NCBI GenBank assembly: GCA_037176845.1
Contig: JAYKXP010000209.1
Location: 1-64,000, forward strand
Direction: 5' to 3'
DNA: 64,000 bases
Source of the DNA: Paramarasmius palmivorus
Lineage: Eukaryota > Basidiomycota > Agaricomycetes > Agaricales > Marasmiaceae
Part shown: positions 24,288 to 34,900 of the stretch, piece after piece
Layout: each line of letters opens with the position of its first letter
How positions within the stretch are numbered: position 1 is the stretch's first letter
Position numbers and translations under genes: made by a program
The notes under the pieces: generated by a model
What the model was told of the DNA's origin: nothing
What the model saw: only the letters and a program-made list of their open reading frames with translations
The model's database searches: none

Positions 24288-25967
24288 TTAGTCCTCTTCA
24301 GGTATGAACGGCGTCACCAATCTATACGTGTCTTCATTTCTTCTTCCTCTTTTATTGGCTTTGTTACCTCGTCCGATGAATTTATTGAACATCTTTCCAA
24401 TGCTACGACTACCTTCGGTTCCGGCCTTTTTGTCGTGGTCATAGTATAAGCTCGGATAACATGTGTTGATCATCTTGGCCAGCTTCCGAAGTTCACTTGA
24501 ATTATCATCCATATATCGCCGTGACTCATCAAGAGCGGCTTGAAGATAGAGGGCAAGGTTAGGGAATGTGATGGGGAGAGTTGGGTATGGAAGCGACTCG
24601 GTCGAGGGAATGGTATATCGCTTGGAGTGTGGCGTGTCAGATTTGTTACGCAGTAGTGCTGGACAGGCAGTCAGCGAATAAGAAAAGGGGAGCACTTCAA
24701 CGTCATAACGATGAAATTGAGGCTGGTCAGGGACTGGATAGTCTATGGTGAACCAGAGTATTGTCCGCCACTCGGGACTGGATAAATCTGGTTGGAAGAA
24801 TTGGACCACAGTGCGCAGCTGCATTTCGGCGCTGGCCTGTTCGAACGACTGAGTTGTTGGCTCGATACGCGTTGCAGATAGCCCGGTCATAAGCTGCAGA
24901 AGCTGCTGCCAATTAGGGCCCTGAATATGCAATGGTGGACTCGCGCCATACCCCAGAGTTATGAGCTGGGGCGGACTATTCATCGGCTCGTCAATTGGAA
25001 ATATGGCAGTTGGCGAAAAGGACATCGCTAAAATAGGATATTTGGCATAAGTAAGTGCCAAGTTGTACCGCAAACGAAAAAAAAAGGTTGTAAACTCACA
25101 GACACCTCGTAGTAAACTGATATCCACGAACTGGGTGGCATTTATTCGGATAGGTGGCGAGCCCACTACCAATGGGTCTCGCGTATCCGGTTCTGTTGGA
25201 CTTGCTTTTGACGGTTCTGATTTTGATTTGGATAGACCCAATTTTGATGAGCTCGACGACAAAGATGTCCAACGACTCTTCCCCAATAGGCTCTTTCTGG
25301 AACTTCGTGAACGTACTGGAAGCCCCAGAAAATCTGGGTTCGCATGCTTCAGTGGCTGTGGGCGCACAGGGGTGAGAGGCATTAAATATGGCGAGTCGGT
25401 AGGAACACTAGTTGTGCTGACAGAACCAGTTCGATCATTCCCAGGCACAATGGGCTCCAGGGCCACAGAAAGAGATGGCTTTGCTGATGGTGCTTGGTCG
25501 TAAGCAGGAGGAAGATTTGAGCACTTTCGAGCACCCATAGCTCTACGCTGTTTGATTAACGCTTTCTCTTCCTCAGCGATAAGCTGTCTGGCAAAGGCCT
25601 CGTCATCTTTTATTAACCGTTCATACTTGTCTTGAAATTCAGCTTGCTCAGCAGCAAGTTGTCTGGCAAATGCCTCATCACCTTCTACCGGCTGTTTATA
25701 GCTATTAGTCGAAGCCAGATGTCTGGGGGCATGCCGAGGTGACGTTCCCTTACGGTCTAGCGTCGTATAAACCCCTGAAAACGGGTCTTGCTGACCAGAA
25801 TAGGCAGAGTGCGCCACCGTATTCAATGGAGGAGCACCTGATTGGTTTGCCTGAGAATACTGCCGAGTAGCAGAATATCCCAATGCTGTTACTGCAGGGA
25901 ACCCTGAGCTTTGAGGGTACCTTTTCTCGCCTTCAATGCAAGGGTGGTGATGGGTATGAGGGGCCAT
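24288..25967 (-). CDS. Conserved Agaricomycete protein with two UIM-like repeats
   Basis: Function unknown. From ATG 25967 the N-terminus is His/Ser/Pro/Gln-rich. At residues ~95-150 there are two copies of (G/D)DEAFARQL(A/I)AE(Q/E), which resemble ubiquitin-interacting motifs within a charged helix. A Ser/Lys-rich linker follows (SLSSSSSKLGLSKSKSEPSK). The C-terminal half is a globular domain I have met in many mushroom proteins without a name (QLITLGYGASPPLHIQGP, QLRTVVQFFQPDLSSPEWR, LPITFPNLALYLQAALDESR). It ends with a short basic segment. The 559-codon frame includes a probable 72-nt intron (GTGAGTTTAC...TTTTAG, about 25100-25029) with no in-frame stop; splicing would give about 535 residues. 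The gene lies directly downstream of the minus-strand gene at 26.0-27.0 kb. A splice from GG|GTGTGT near 26036 to CAATAG near 25994 would join the two in frame. Confidence 0.75.
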   Translation of the reverse strand: MAPHTHHHPCIEGEKRYPQSSGFPAVTALGYSATRQYSQANQSGAPPLNTVAHSAYSGQQDPFSGVYTTLDRKGTSPRHAPRHLASTNSYKQPVEGDEAFARQLAAEQAEFQDKYERLIKDDEAFARQLIAEEEKALIKQRRAMGARKCSNLPPAYDQAPSAKPSLSVALEPIVPGNDRTGSVSTTSVPTDSPYLMPLTPVRPQPLKHANPDFLGLPVRSRSSRKSLLGKSRWTSLSSSSSKLGLSKSKSEPSKASPTEPDTRDPLVVGSPPIRINATQFVDISLLRGVCEFTTFFFRLRYNLALTYAKYPILAMSFSPTAIFPIDEPMNSPPQLITLGYGASPPLHIQGPNWQQLLQLMTGLSATRIEPTTQSFEQASAEMQLRTVVQFFQPDLSSPEWRTILWFTIDYPVPDQPQFHRYDVEVLPFSYSLTACPALLRNKSDTPHSKRYTIPSTESLPYPTLPITFPNLALYLQAALDESRRYMDDNSSELRKLAKMINTCYPSLYYDHDKKAGTEGSRSIGKMFNKFIGRGNKANKRGRRNEDTYRLVTPFIPEED

Positions 25968-26017
25968 CAGTGTAGAAGAATGATGATGAGGATCTATTGT
26001 GTCCTGAGTTGTTGATC

Positions 26018-27000
26018 TTATAGGTTCAAAATGACATGGAACACACCAGGTACAGGAGAGGTAGAGCCACGACCAGACGTTCCCCCATGCGAGTATCCTG
26101 ATTGCAATGATATGGTGCCATGTGAATAGGTAGGATTTTGGTCATCGTAGTAGTCGTGAGACGACTGGTTGTCCATTGGAGCACGATATCCTGGTGTTGT
26201 TGTTGCTGTTGTTGTAGGCAACCAAAAGCTTTCAGGGTGCCATTGTTCATCCTCCATGCTAGAATAGCTATGGCCTGAAGCGTCCTTTGGTGCCGAGAGA
26301 TGATAGGTGTCTTGCATCAGGTTTTTCTGGGATTCGATTTGATACACGAAGTTTGGGAACGATGAGAATGAAGGGTCCGCTTGTGCCCCGTCTTCAATTA
26401 TTTCTAGGAACACCTCTGTACCGATACGGTCACCCTCGCCGTGCCGCTTAGCTGGCCACTCAGAGTCTATAATAATATCGCTATACACAACGCCTATGAT
26501 AGTTGAATCAAGCCTACGTCACCGAGCCAGAATTGCATACATACCTTTCTCCAATACGATCTTACACCGAGTCAGTAACCTCTGAATAAGGGTCTTGCTT
26601 TCGGGGAACTCTGCTGTCGATGATATGGTCGGCAGTGCAAAGAGCCAGTCGTCATCATGAGATATTGCAATCCCAACAGATCCCGACTCGGAACTTCGAA
26701 GACATGCAGCGCCGACGTCAAACATAAAATGATTGATTATATCGCAAGGGTGGAGTAGCTGTCATAGATTTAGTGGAAGTAATACTAGTAAAAGATTGTG
26801 TACATACTGGAGGTCTTTCCCAGGCTGAGCAATCACGTATGACCAGTTGTTCCATGTCATGACACAGTGCGTCAATATGACTGTCAGTACGTCGACTTGT
26901 TGCCGGTGAGCTGGGAGACGGCCCGGGAATCCTATGATCGCCCGACCTCAACCTCGGAGTCAGAATACCCCCAGACGTAGACCGCGAGGCCGTGCTATAA
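26018..27000 (-). CDS. Paralogue of the middle region of the GATA gene, possibly truncated
   Basis: Function unknown. Three exons fit. The first (about 26998-26806) ends CSAWERPP; the second (about 26756-26545) begins LLHPCDIINHFMFDVG and contains [11 protein letters not shown] and KTLIQRLLTRCKIVLEKG; the third starts VVYSDIIIDSEW. The second exon aligns closely with exon 3 of the plus-strand GATA gene ([43 protein letters not shown]), and both flanking introns sit at the same places. This copy lacks the IGDVG/FDFLFN domain upstream. In place of a zinc finger it has a Gln/Thr/Tyr-rich tail (QSSHDYYDDQNPTYSHG). No clear start ATG: the frame opens at an acceptor-like TTTATAG near 27000. It may be a truncated relative or the 5' part of the downstream UIM-like gene. 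Confidence 0.6.
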
Positions 27001-27160
27001 AGCTCTGACTAGCTTGGAATGGGTCGGTCTTAGCGACCGACAAGTACGAGTTCGTATGATGGAATCAAGAAAGTAGGATACAATTTGCTCGATGTGGACG
27101 ACGTGTGTATGTTACATGCGATGACTAGCGGATATGGTAAAAGAATGTACCGATTGACCT

Positions 27161-28950
27161 TCAAGTGAGTTTCTTCCCTACTGTAAATGAGAGTGAGTGT
27201 ATGGCGATATGTACAGCGAGCAATGGCGTACCAAATACTATTTCTGAACCAAGCTCGCGTAATTTGATTGTTTCCGGCAAGATGAGGGACTCTTCGGCCG
27301 ACGAGAGGCTGCTCGAGGATAAGTTGACGATGAACTGAACACCGAGAACAGAGGTGACGTCCATCGAAGTGGGTCGCTTTACGATCGAAGCTTGAACCTG
27401 TGGGAGTTGGTGTAAACCAAGACAAGAAAGCGGAAAAGAACAAATTACCTTCATGGTTCCGTCTCGGATACCCTTTAGCTTGGACAATGCGTTGACGACC
27501 AGAAAGGAGATAGCCGCCGGAGGGAATTCTTCTGCTGTTGTGAATGATGCGTCCTTGCGAGAAGAACGCAGTCCTCGCAGTAGGTCATCAACTAGAGTCC
27601 TGAGATTGGAAGCTGGGCCGTAAAGGTCTTTATACACTTGCATGAAGAAAGGCAGGTGGCGCTCGTCGGAGAACGGGTGAACTGCGAAGCAGCTTGTGTT
27701 CACGTGGGTGAGAGGGACGTTGAGTTCCTTGGGTAACCTAGTCTTGTACTCTGTGTACAGCACCGGGGCGACCAAGTAGGTTTGAAGGAACCGCGTAGCC
27801 TTCAGGAATTCCATTCTGATGGATGGGAAGTTTTGTTCGGAAAGGACCATCTGCCATGAGTGAGGGCGAAGCATCGCACGATGGCCCAAAGTCATGAAGG
27901 TGGGTACCGTAAAAGGCTTCAATGGAATCACGCCTGTGATGGAGTCGCCGACTTGGCGGGGGAAAGGACCGGTGTCACTTGAATACGATAGGTAGTCGTA
28001 TATGGTGAAGTATGGGTTGACGACAAGATAACCACCATTGAAATATGTGGAAGCTATCTTGACGTTCCTTTCGTCTGGCTTCGTAAAGTCAAATGCCATT
28101 CTGTACCTGAGCGTGAGCTCCGGGTACAGTAGCACCATCTCACTTGAAGAGATAAAGCACATCATCAACGCTTAAAACATCGTAAGTAGGCAGATCGGAT
28201 ATAGGTAACAGAAGATGGAGGGACTCACTTGATGTTACATTTAATACGTACTCCAGAGGGTGGGTCATCGCAACGATGATCTCTACCATTCGCCCATCGG
28301 TCCTGCTCATCCGATAAACATCCTTCACGTATTTTTCGTTGCAAGTGGTCGAAACAGTAGGCTTTGCGCCTACGGAGAGCGCCGGGGTGTCTTCCAGTGA
28401 GCGAGCACTGCTGAGCGGCATGCTTCCACTAGAAGGGATCCGGGAGAAAGGGTTTTGCACGGCGAATCCTTCTGTCTCGAAGAATTTGATGAGCAGGCCG
28501 AAGTACTGAGGTAACGCGCAAACTTGGAACGCAGAGGCGGGCGCAGGTTTAGTAATGGTTCCAAAGGCCGTGGAGCCGACGATTAAAGCGCAAGTGTAGT
28601 GTTGTAATAATCGGAATTTCTGAATAGACGAGGCCTTCATGTGTTGGAGAAGCACTCGATCGTAAGCCGCAAGATATCTGTTGACGATGAAGGACTTCAG
28701 GTTGTTGCTGCCGGCGCCAGCAGGCAGTTGATCTGGAGAGATTTGTGTGGCGAAAAGTTTTTCCATCTCGTCCGTTCTGTGTTTTGTATCGTGAATAAAA
28801 AAGACACACTGCATTAGGGTACCGTACGCACATACTGTGGCCAAAGGCATCCTCAGTAACAGACTCCATTACCTCCTTTTCAACGACTGAGAGAGTTGAC
28901 TTGACGATTTTGTGCTGAAGCTCGCGATCAGCTCTAAATAAGGAAAGCGA
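27161..28950 (-). CDS. Unrecognised multi-exon protein
   Basis: I do not recognise this family. Exons joined by phase: one ending ...STLSVVEKEVMESVTEDAFGH (about 28945-28830), a second from TDEMEKLFATQISPDQL to PLEYVLNVTS (about 28770-28237), and a third beginning TLMMCFISSSEMVLLYPELT (about 28175). The third continues through VVNPYFTIYDYLSY, RQVGDSITGVIPLKPFTVPTF and LPFFMQVYKDLYGPASNLR to about 27460. A 51-nt intron (about 27450-27400, no in-frame stop) precedes VQASIVKRPTSMDVTSVLG. The end near 27161 is uncertain because another intron-like GTATTTGG...TTTACAG overlaps it. No signal peptide or transmembrane helix is obvious. The sequence is even in composition and looks like an ordinary globular cytosolic protein. 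Its start lies in an unplaced exon above 28950. Confidence 0.6.
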
Positions 28951-31900
28951 GGGTAAGCAATTAAGCTGACGGTGACGAGAGGAAGTACTTTAAATACAGA
29001 GCGTACTCACAGCGTGTACTGGCCTCTCGGAGCAAGGTAAGAGGACAAGGGCGGTGAACGTGAAGGGGAAGATAAAGGGTGGCGAAGAAGCGCTTTAAAA
29101 GACTACCGTCATGGTGAACGATGACGTACAAGCCCTTCTTCGCTTCTTTAATCGATAAAAATGGAGCAAAAAATAAAAAAAAAATAAACAAAAAAATAAT
29201 AAAACCATTTGTTCCCAAGCCGTAGACGACAACTGACGCTTTTTAACCACGATTAACATCTGTACGGAGACATACGATACCTACTAAGGGTCCGGGGTGA
29301 GGGGACTGGAAATCGTTGTGGAGGCTGTGCGTGATATGTTTGTCAGATGAGTTGAGATTTTTGATGCCGGCTCTGACATGCGTCTTGCCCTTATACTCCT
29401 CACAGCGAATACAAGACAGGTACGCCGACTTTCGTTTTCTCTTTTGTGCTCGAACTCTCGTGATAACTATTTTCTACAGGCCTCGTCACTACGATAACTT
29501 TGCCCGGGTCACTTGAAGAGGTATTGAAAATAGTGGCCGACTCGCAAGGGAGGAATATGGAATGTTGTCTAAAAATGTGCATGGTACGCGGTATAGTTTT
29601 CTTTTGTGACCAAGGATTGACAGAGAAGGCGGAGCCTCAAGAACGTTAGACCCTTCGACCTATCATGCTCGGAAGAGAGAGGTCAACAACACCGCTTGGA
29701 GGTGCTTCAAGACATACCCCCAAGATTTCCCTGGTGCCCCCTCAAAAAACTTTCAGACATCGTTCTTTGTTCGACAACCCTACACCTAGCTTCGCAGAAG
29801 TGGCCTCTGCTCGCAAAAACACTACTTCGACTACAGCATCTACGAGGATTAAGTCCCTACGAAGGACATTGTCTTTCCTTTTCAATTTGGCAACGGTCGC
29901 AGGCCAGTCAAATGCATCCAATTCAAGGCCATCTCTGTCACCAGCACAGAACCACCAGGTGTCTCCAAGGGGCCATTTGTATTGTCGAAACTTTTTTCTC
30001 TGGATGACAGGCCCCGCCTTTGACCACGCGAAGCTCGAGGTCGTCACCCTTTCTTGTAGGGTAATAATCGTGCCACACGTATCGCACTACAAGAGAAGGT
30101 AGAAGCCGAGAGTAGTCAAGTTGGTGACCCTGAATTCGCAAACATGGATTGAGTGAGCACTTTTTTTCTCGTCCTTTCCTCTGTGTTCAGCTGAAGGCTG
30201 ATCATTCCCTTCTCTAGGATCGATACTACCTACACTCGCTGCTGGTACTACGCAACCCGAAGAAGCTGGAAAGGCGGTCAAAGTTCACAACATACGGTAC
30301 GTTCCTAGAATCCATCTGGCTTGCACTCAACGCTAATTCTCCCTTCATGGAAAAAAGATCTATTCATAGGTATAACCGGATTGCAAAGAGTAACATCGAT
30401 TCATTAGACGTCTTGAAACTTTGTCTACGTGTACAACATCGACACCGGTAATAGAATACTCTAATTCGGAACCTCCCAGATTCAAGACCTAGTGAGCAAA
30501 GGATGTACGGGATAGCCTAGCCTAACGCGGTTGAACTTGTGACATGTGTGGAGGATATGGAACGGGTTGGGTGTCGGAGAGCATCTTTGAGAAGGGTTTG
30601 TCGCGTAGGTGAGGGCGTAGACTTATGCTTGTAGGTGTACTTGGATAGGAAGAGGTATGACGAAGAGAACAATTGAGAGAGAACAGCGTACATACCTTAT
30701 TCCGAAAATAAACGTGCCATGCGTTAGGTTATTCCATTCTTCTGAGCTACTAAGTCGTCTATTAGCACACAGACTGGGAACATGTAACGGTTGAGCATAC
30801 CGTTATAAACCTGCAAAGAGCAAGAAAGGATCAAACGATGGTGGTCGTTTTGAGGAAAGTCAATTGCTGGCGGCAAAAGCTCTTCCACATTGACCACCAC
30901 CATCATTGAAAGCTCTCAAGCTTATCAACCGCAGGTACGTCTTTCTTGCATCCCTACCAACATATTACGCTCTTATTAAACCATATTTTCCAAGATAAGC
31001 CCGCGTTACCGTGGCCTTTTTCGCCGGTGCAGCGCTGATCTTGCCGGTAGCTGAGGTTTTTCCAAAGACAGGTGCGTGTTCAAGACTCCAAGGCTTCAAC
31101 CAAGCCTCAATTCTTTCCCTACTCTCCTAGCATCAACATAACCTGATCATGCTTGAGACATAGAAGTCTCAATAGCATGTGGAAGGAAAGATCAAAGTCA
31201 ACAACGATACCCCATGGCAATGAAATCCCGCGAGTATGGATTCCCAACGCGGAACTACGACTAGGCCGCAACTACAATCACTGGTGCGACTTTCTATGTA
31301 AGTATCAGTTCCGCTGGCATGAGCAGAAAGCTTAGCTTTGAATAGACATTGCCTGAGTCACAGAGCTCACAGCTGAGCCGCCTTTCGGTTTTTCTTCACG
31401 ACCATGGACACCTCGTGTTCGAAACATCCTCATTCATTCACTCACTCAAGGTGTACATGGGCTAAAAACAGCCCTTGCTCTGACCGTACCCGGTGAATAC
31501 CTGGCGATGTGTCAAAGGGCCGCAAGAGATTGCACCACCGTCCTGCGGTAATGGTATGTGTTCTTTTTCTTCGTTATTCGATCGCTGCAACTAACGGTAC
31601 TCTTTCTCTTGCATTATGTAGCCCCGATCCCGGATAGTATGAATTCAAGGAATCGAGACCTCAGTTGAAGATGCACCTCGTACCCCAGCCCCTCTTCTTT
31701 CGAGGCCTTCAGAACTCGGTCATCGGTCTTACTGTAAATGCGTCTGTTATCACTGTTGCATTCATGAGGCACCATATACGTCGACAAGATGAGTCACAGT
31801 ACCTTCTACCGCCATCGAGACGATCACAAGTCGCGTGTTTTTCGTAGCGGTCGCGGGCTTGTGATAGCGTCATTCCCTTTTGACCTTGGGATGTACTAGG

Positions 31901-34900
31901 TGGACTATGGGACCAACGGAGTACAAGAACTTGAATGTGATAGAGTACACCGCTGGTGTCCTTTCGTCCTTTCCTTCACTAATAGGAAACCTTCAACTCT
32001 CAAGGACCAATGGAACGAGTTGGATACTCGATCAATGGCGAAAAGTTCTCTAGCAGGCGTCACTTAGCCTGGTAACTGGCACCTTTGAAACATGCCGACG
32101 GTTTTGATTTCTCCGAGCTAGTGTCAGTGTTCGTGTTCCTCATCTTTGTTTTGGAGCAGAACTAACGCTCCTGACAGTCAAGTAGTTTGATATGATGCAT
32201 TACCATCGCTATGGACATACAAATTACACAGAACATGTACACTATCATCTGAATGGCACAATACAAACGGTTCTATGCAACACTACGATAACAGTAAGTT
32301 GTCAGGTAGTTTGCCAATTCTCTGGACGTTCTGGATTGCTTCCCGCCAGAAAAACAAGAAAATGTCTAGAAAGAGTATACGTCAACGAGGCGTTGCAAGT
32401 AACACCAAGGTGAACATACACAGTAATCGATCCGTTACAGCGCGTCTGGCCATCGCCTCGTTAGCTCCTCTATCCTGAATCCTGAAGCTCGAGCCACCTA
32501 TGCATGCTGTGTCATGTCCGAGCCTTTGTGGATGTGCCTGTATGGGAGCGTGGTAGAAAGTAGTCAAATTGCTGAGCTTGGGCAGGATTTTCGGGGGCAT
32601 TGGGTGAGTTGAATGTCTCCACGGATGCTTCGGGCAACGGTCTTCGTTGGTGCGGGACAGGAACGCGAAGCTGGGTGCTGAAACCTCAAGGGGCAGTAGA
32701 AAGGGTGTAGATCGCGGCAACTGATAGAACACCCCCGTATTTTCGACTAGCCAAATAAGTCAACTTCTACGAGAACGAAAAGACAACAAAAGACACGAAC
32801 CTTGTACAATGACGCTCCCACATCAGAAAGCTTAGGCTGTAGAATGCGAGAACATCGAACCAGCCTCCTCGCATAAAGGCATGAAACATCACAACCCAAC
32901 TACCAATCATAGTAGGAGGAGGAAGTTTGGTAGTGGGTGTTTCAGGGATACGTCTGTATAAATCGCGTTCAGTATCAGGAAGCGACGATGTACGAGTTGG
33001 CTTACCTCGAGCCCCAGTACCTACCCAGTACCCAACAACCTAGGTATTGGTCGGACCTATCACCGCATATTTCAAGTTGGCCGGGTTGGTAATGAACTCG
33101 TTTTGCGAGATACGCACCATGTCGGCTCTAATGCTGCGATAGGAGAGATAGAATCAAAGAGCTGTTTGGTAGGCTCGAGAGAAGCGGTTGATGATGGTAA
33201 GAGCAGTGGTGTGCGAGATGGTCGGGCCAAAGATGCGGTGGGTTGGTCGTTGCACTGGTGATGAATGGCGGGGGTGTCGAAACTGTAGCGCGCAAATAAG
33301 TGAGCTGAGAAGGGGTTCTTCGCCGCCGTGTTTCGATGGTTGTTGGTCGAATACAAGACCCTAATGCTAGCGTTAGTATTGAGACCTCAAAGCTGATAAC
33401 AAGTAGACTCACCGAATAACAGTGGTCGGAGTCGTACGGCCGAAATAACAGCTGCGCTGACATGCCATATCTTCGTCCCATAGGTTAAGCTGAAGAAGGT
33501 ACAGGGGATGGATCTTCTTTAGGGCTAGATGCTTGAAGTCCAGTGTATAATGGTTAGGACGGGATGGACGGTGTTGGTATTGCTGGCGGCTGATGCATGA
33601 TGCATGATGAGCGAACGCAGGAACCTGGATGGTAGTGTATACGCACTGTTTCCCCAAAAAAGCTCCAAACCCGTAGCCTATTTGTCCCTTGTAGTGTACC
33701 CAGAATAAGGATACGCAAGCTTCTCAACAGACATGACCTCGATATGCGTGACCAGGTAAGAGTTCGGATGCTGCTGAGACAGTAACGTTGCTAGTTGTCC
33801 GATGGGACGAGGCCAGCGGGACATGGTTCATTGAAAAGGCAGAGATTAGGTGAATGACACGTTCTGTGTAGGGTTTGCAGAGGTCTTGAAAACTGCTTGG
33901 TTGAAGGAAGCAGGGATTGTGAAGGGATAATGATGTTGGTGAACTTGGGAAAATGTGTGAATTTTGCGAGTCGAGTGTGTAGAAAAGAAAGTCATGCTTT
34001 ACCTACTTCGCGCTCCAGTGTTGGCCGTTGCATCGTTGAGAATAGGCTGAGGTGGTTGTGACTTTGAGTCAGAGCAAGTCGTCATTGCGAGGATGTTGTT
34101 GGTGTCGAAGAGAGCCGCCGGCAGGCATTTCCTTCTTTACGCGCTACATACCATTCTCTCGCCAGACTAAGTAGACAAGATACAGCACTCCATCTCTCAG
34201 GTTACATTCAAGACACGTACAGAAGAAATATTGCCTCATGACAATTATAATCAACCAACCCGCCTATGCCTATAGCCAAAGACCTCTACGCCTTTGACAG
34301 CCTCCTTCTCACCACGCTCCTCCTCACTCCAACGAGTACCTCCCTCCCTCTTCCTCCTCACCTGAACCGTGCCATGAATATTACCTCCAACAACCCGTCT
34401 TCATCAAACACGCTAAACCTACGGTCTGCCTAGCGGCCCAGGTATCGCGAGCAAACCGAAGCACGAGATATCTAGGTGAAGATGGGGAGAAAAGGCCGAG
34501 AAGACTGAGGGTTGAATGATAGAACCGAAAATGAAGATCCGAGAAGAGCAGAGACGAATTAACCAGACAAGGCCTTTTTGAAAGGGCTGGGTAATTGGGT
34601 TATGTTGCCAAGTGAGTTCTCTTCCTACTCCTTTTCGCGAGGCTGATCATTCCCAAGGGACGCGCACGGAGATGGTACAAAATTCCAGTTGTACGGACGC
34701 CAGAAGACTGCAAAAATGAACATCCTGTATACTACAGACTGAGTATGCAATCACCCATTCCCCGTCTGTGGCCCCTTTGCTGATGTACTAGGACCAACTC
34801 TTCAGGTCGTCTACTGCTTCATACGACATCCTATCCCCGCTATCATTATTAAAAGGATTCGTTGTCCGTACTCTCTCACCCGTCTCTCCTCTCAAAACTC

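Noticed and set aside
25063..25503. Plus-strand open frame of 146 codons
   Set aside because: Antisense to the Ser-rich linker of the minus-strand UIM-like gene, which has clear coding character and a consistent intron.
29166..29205. A-rich tract that could be the tail of a retroposed sequence
   Set aside because: No element body with coding or target duplications is visible on either side; simple low-complexity DNA is the easier explanation.
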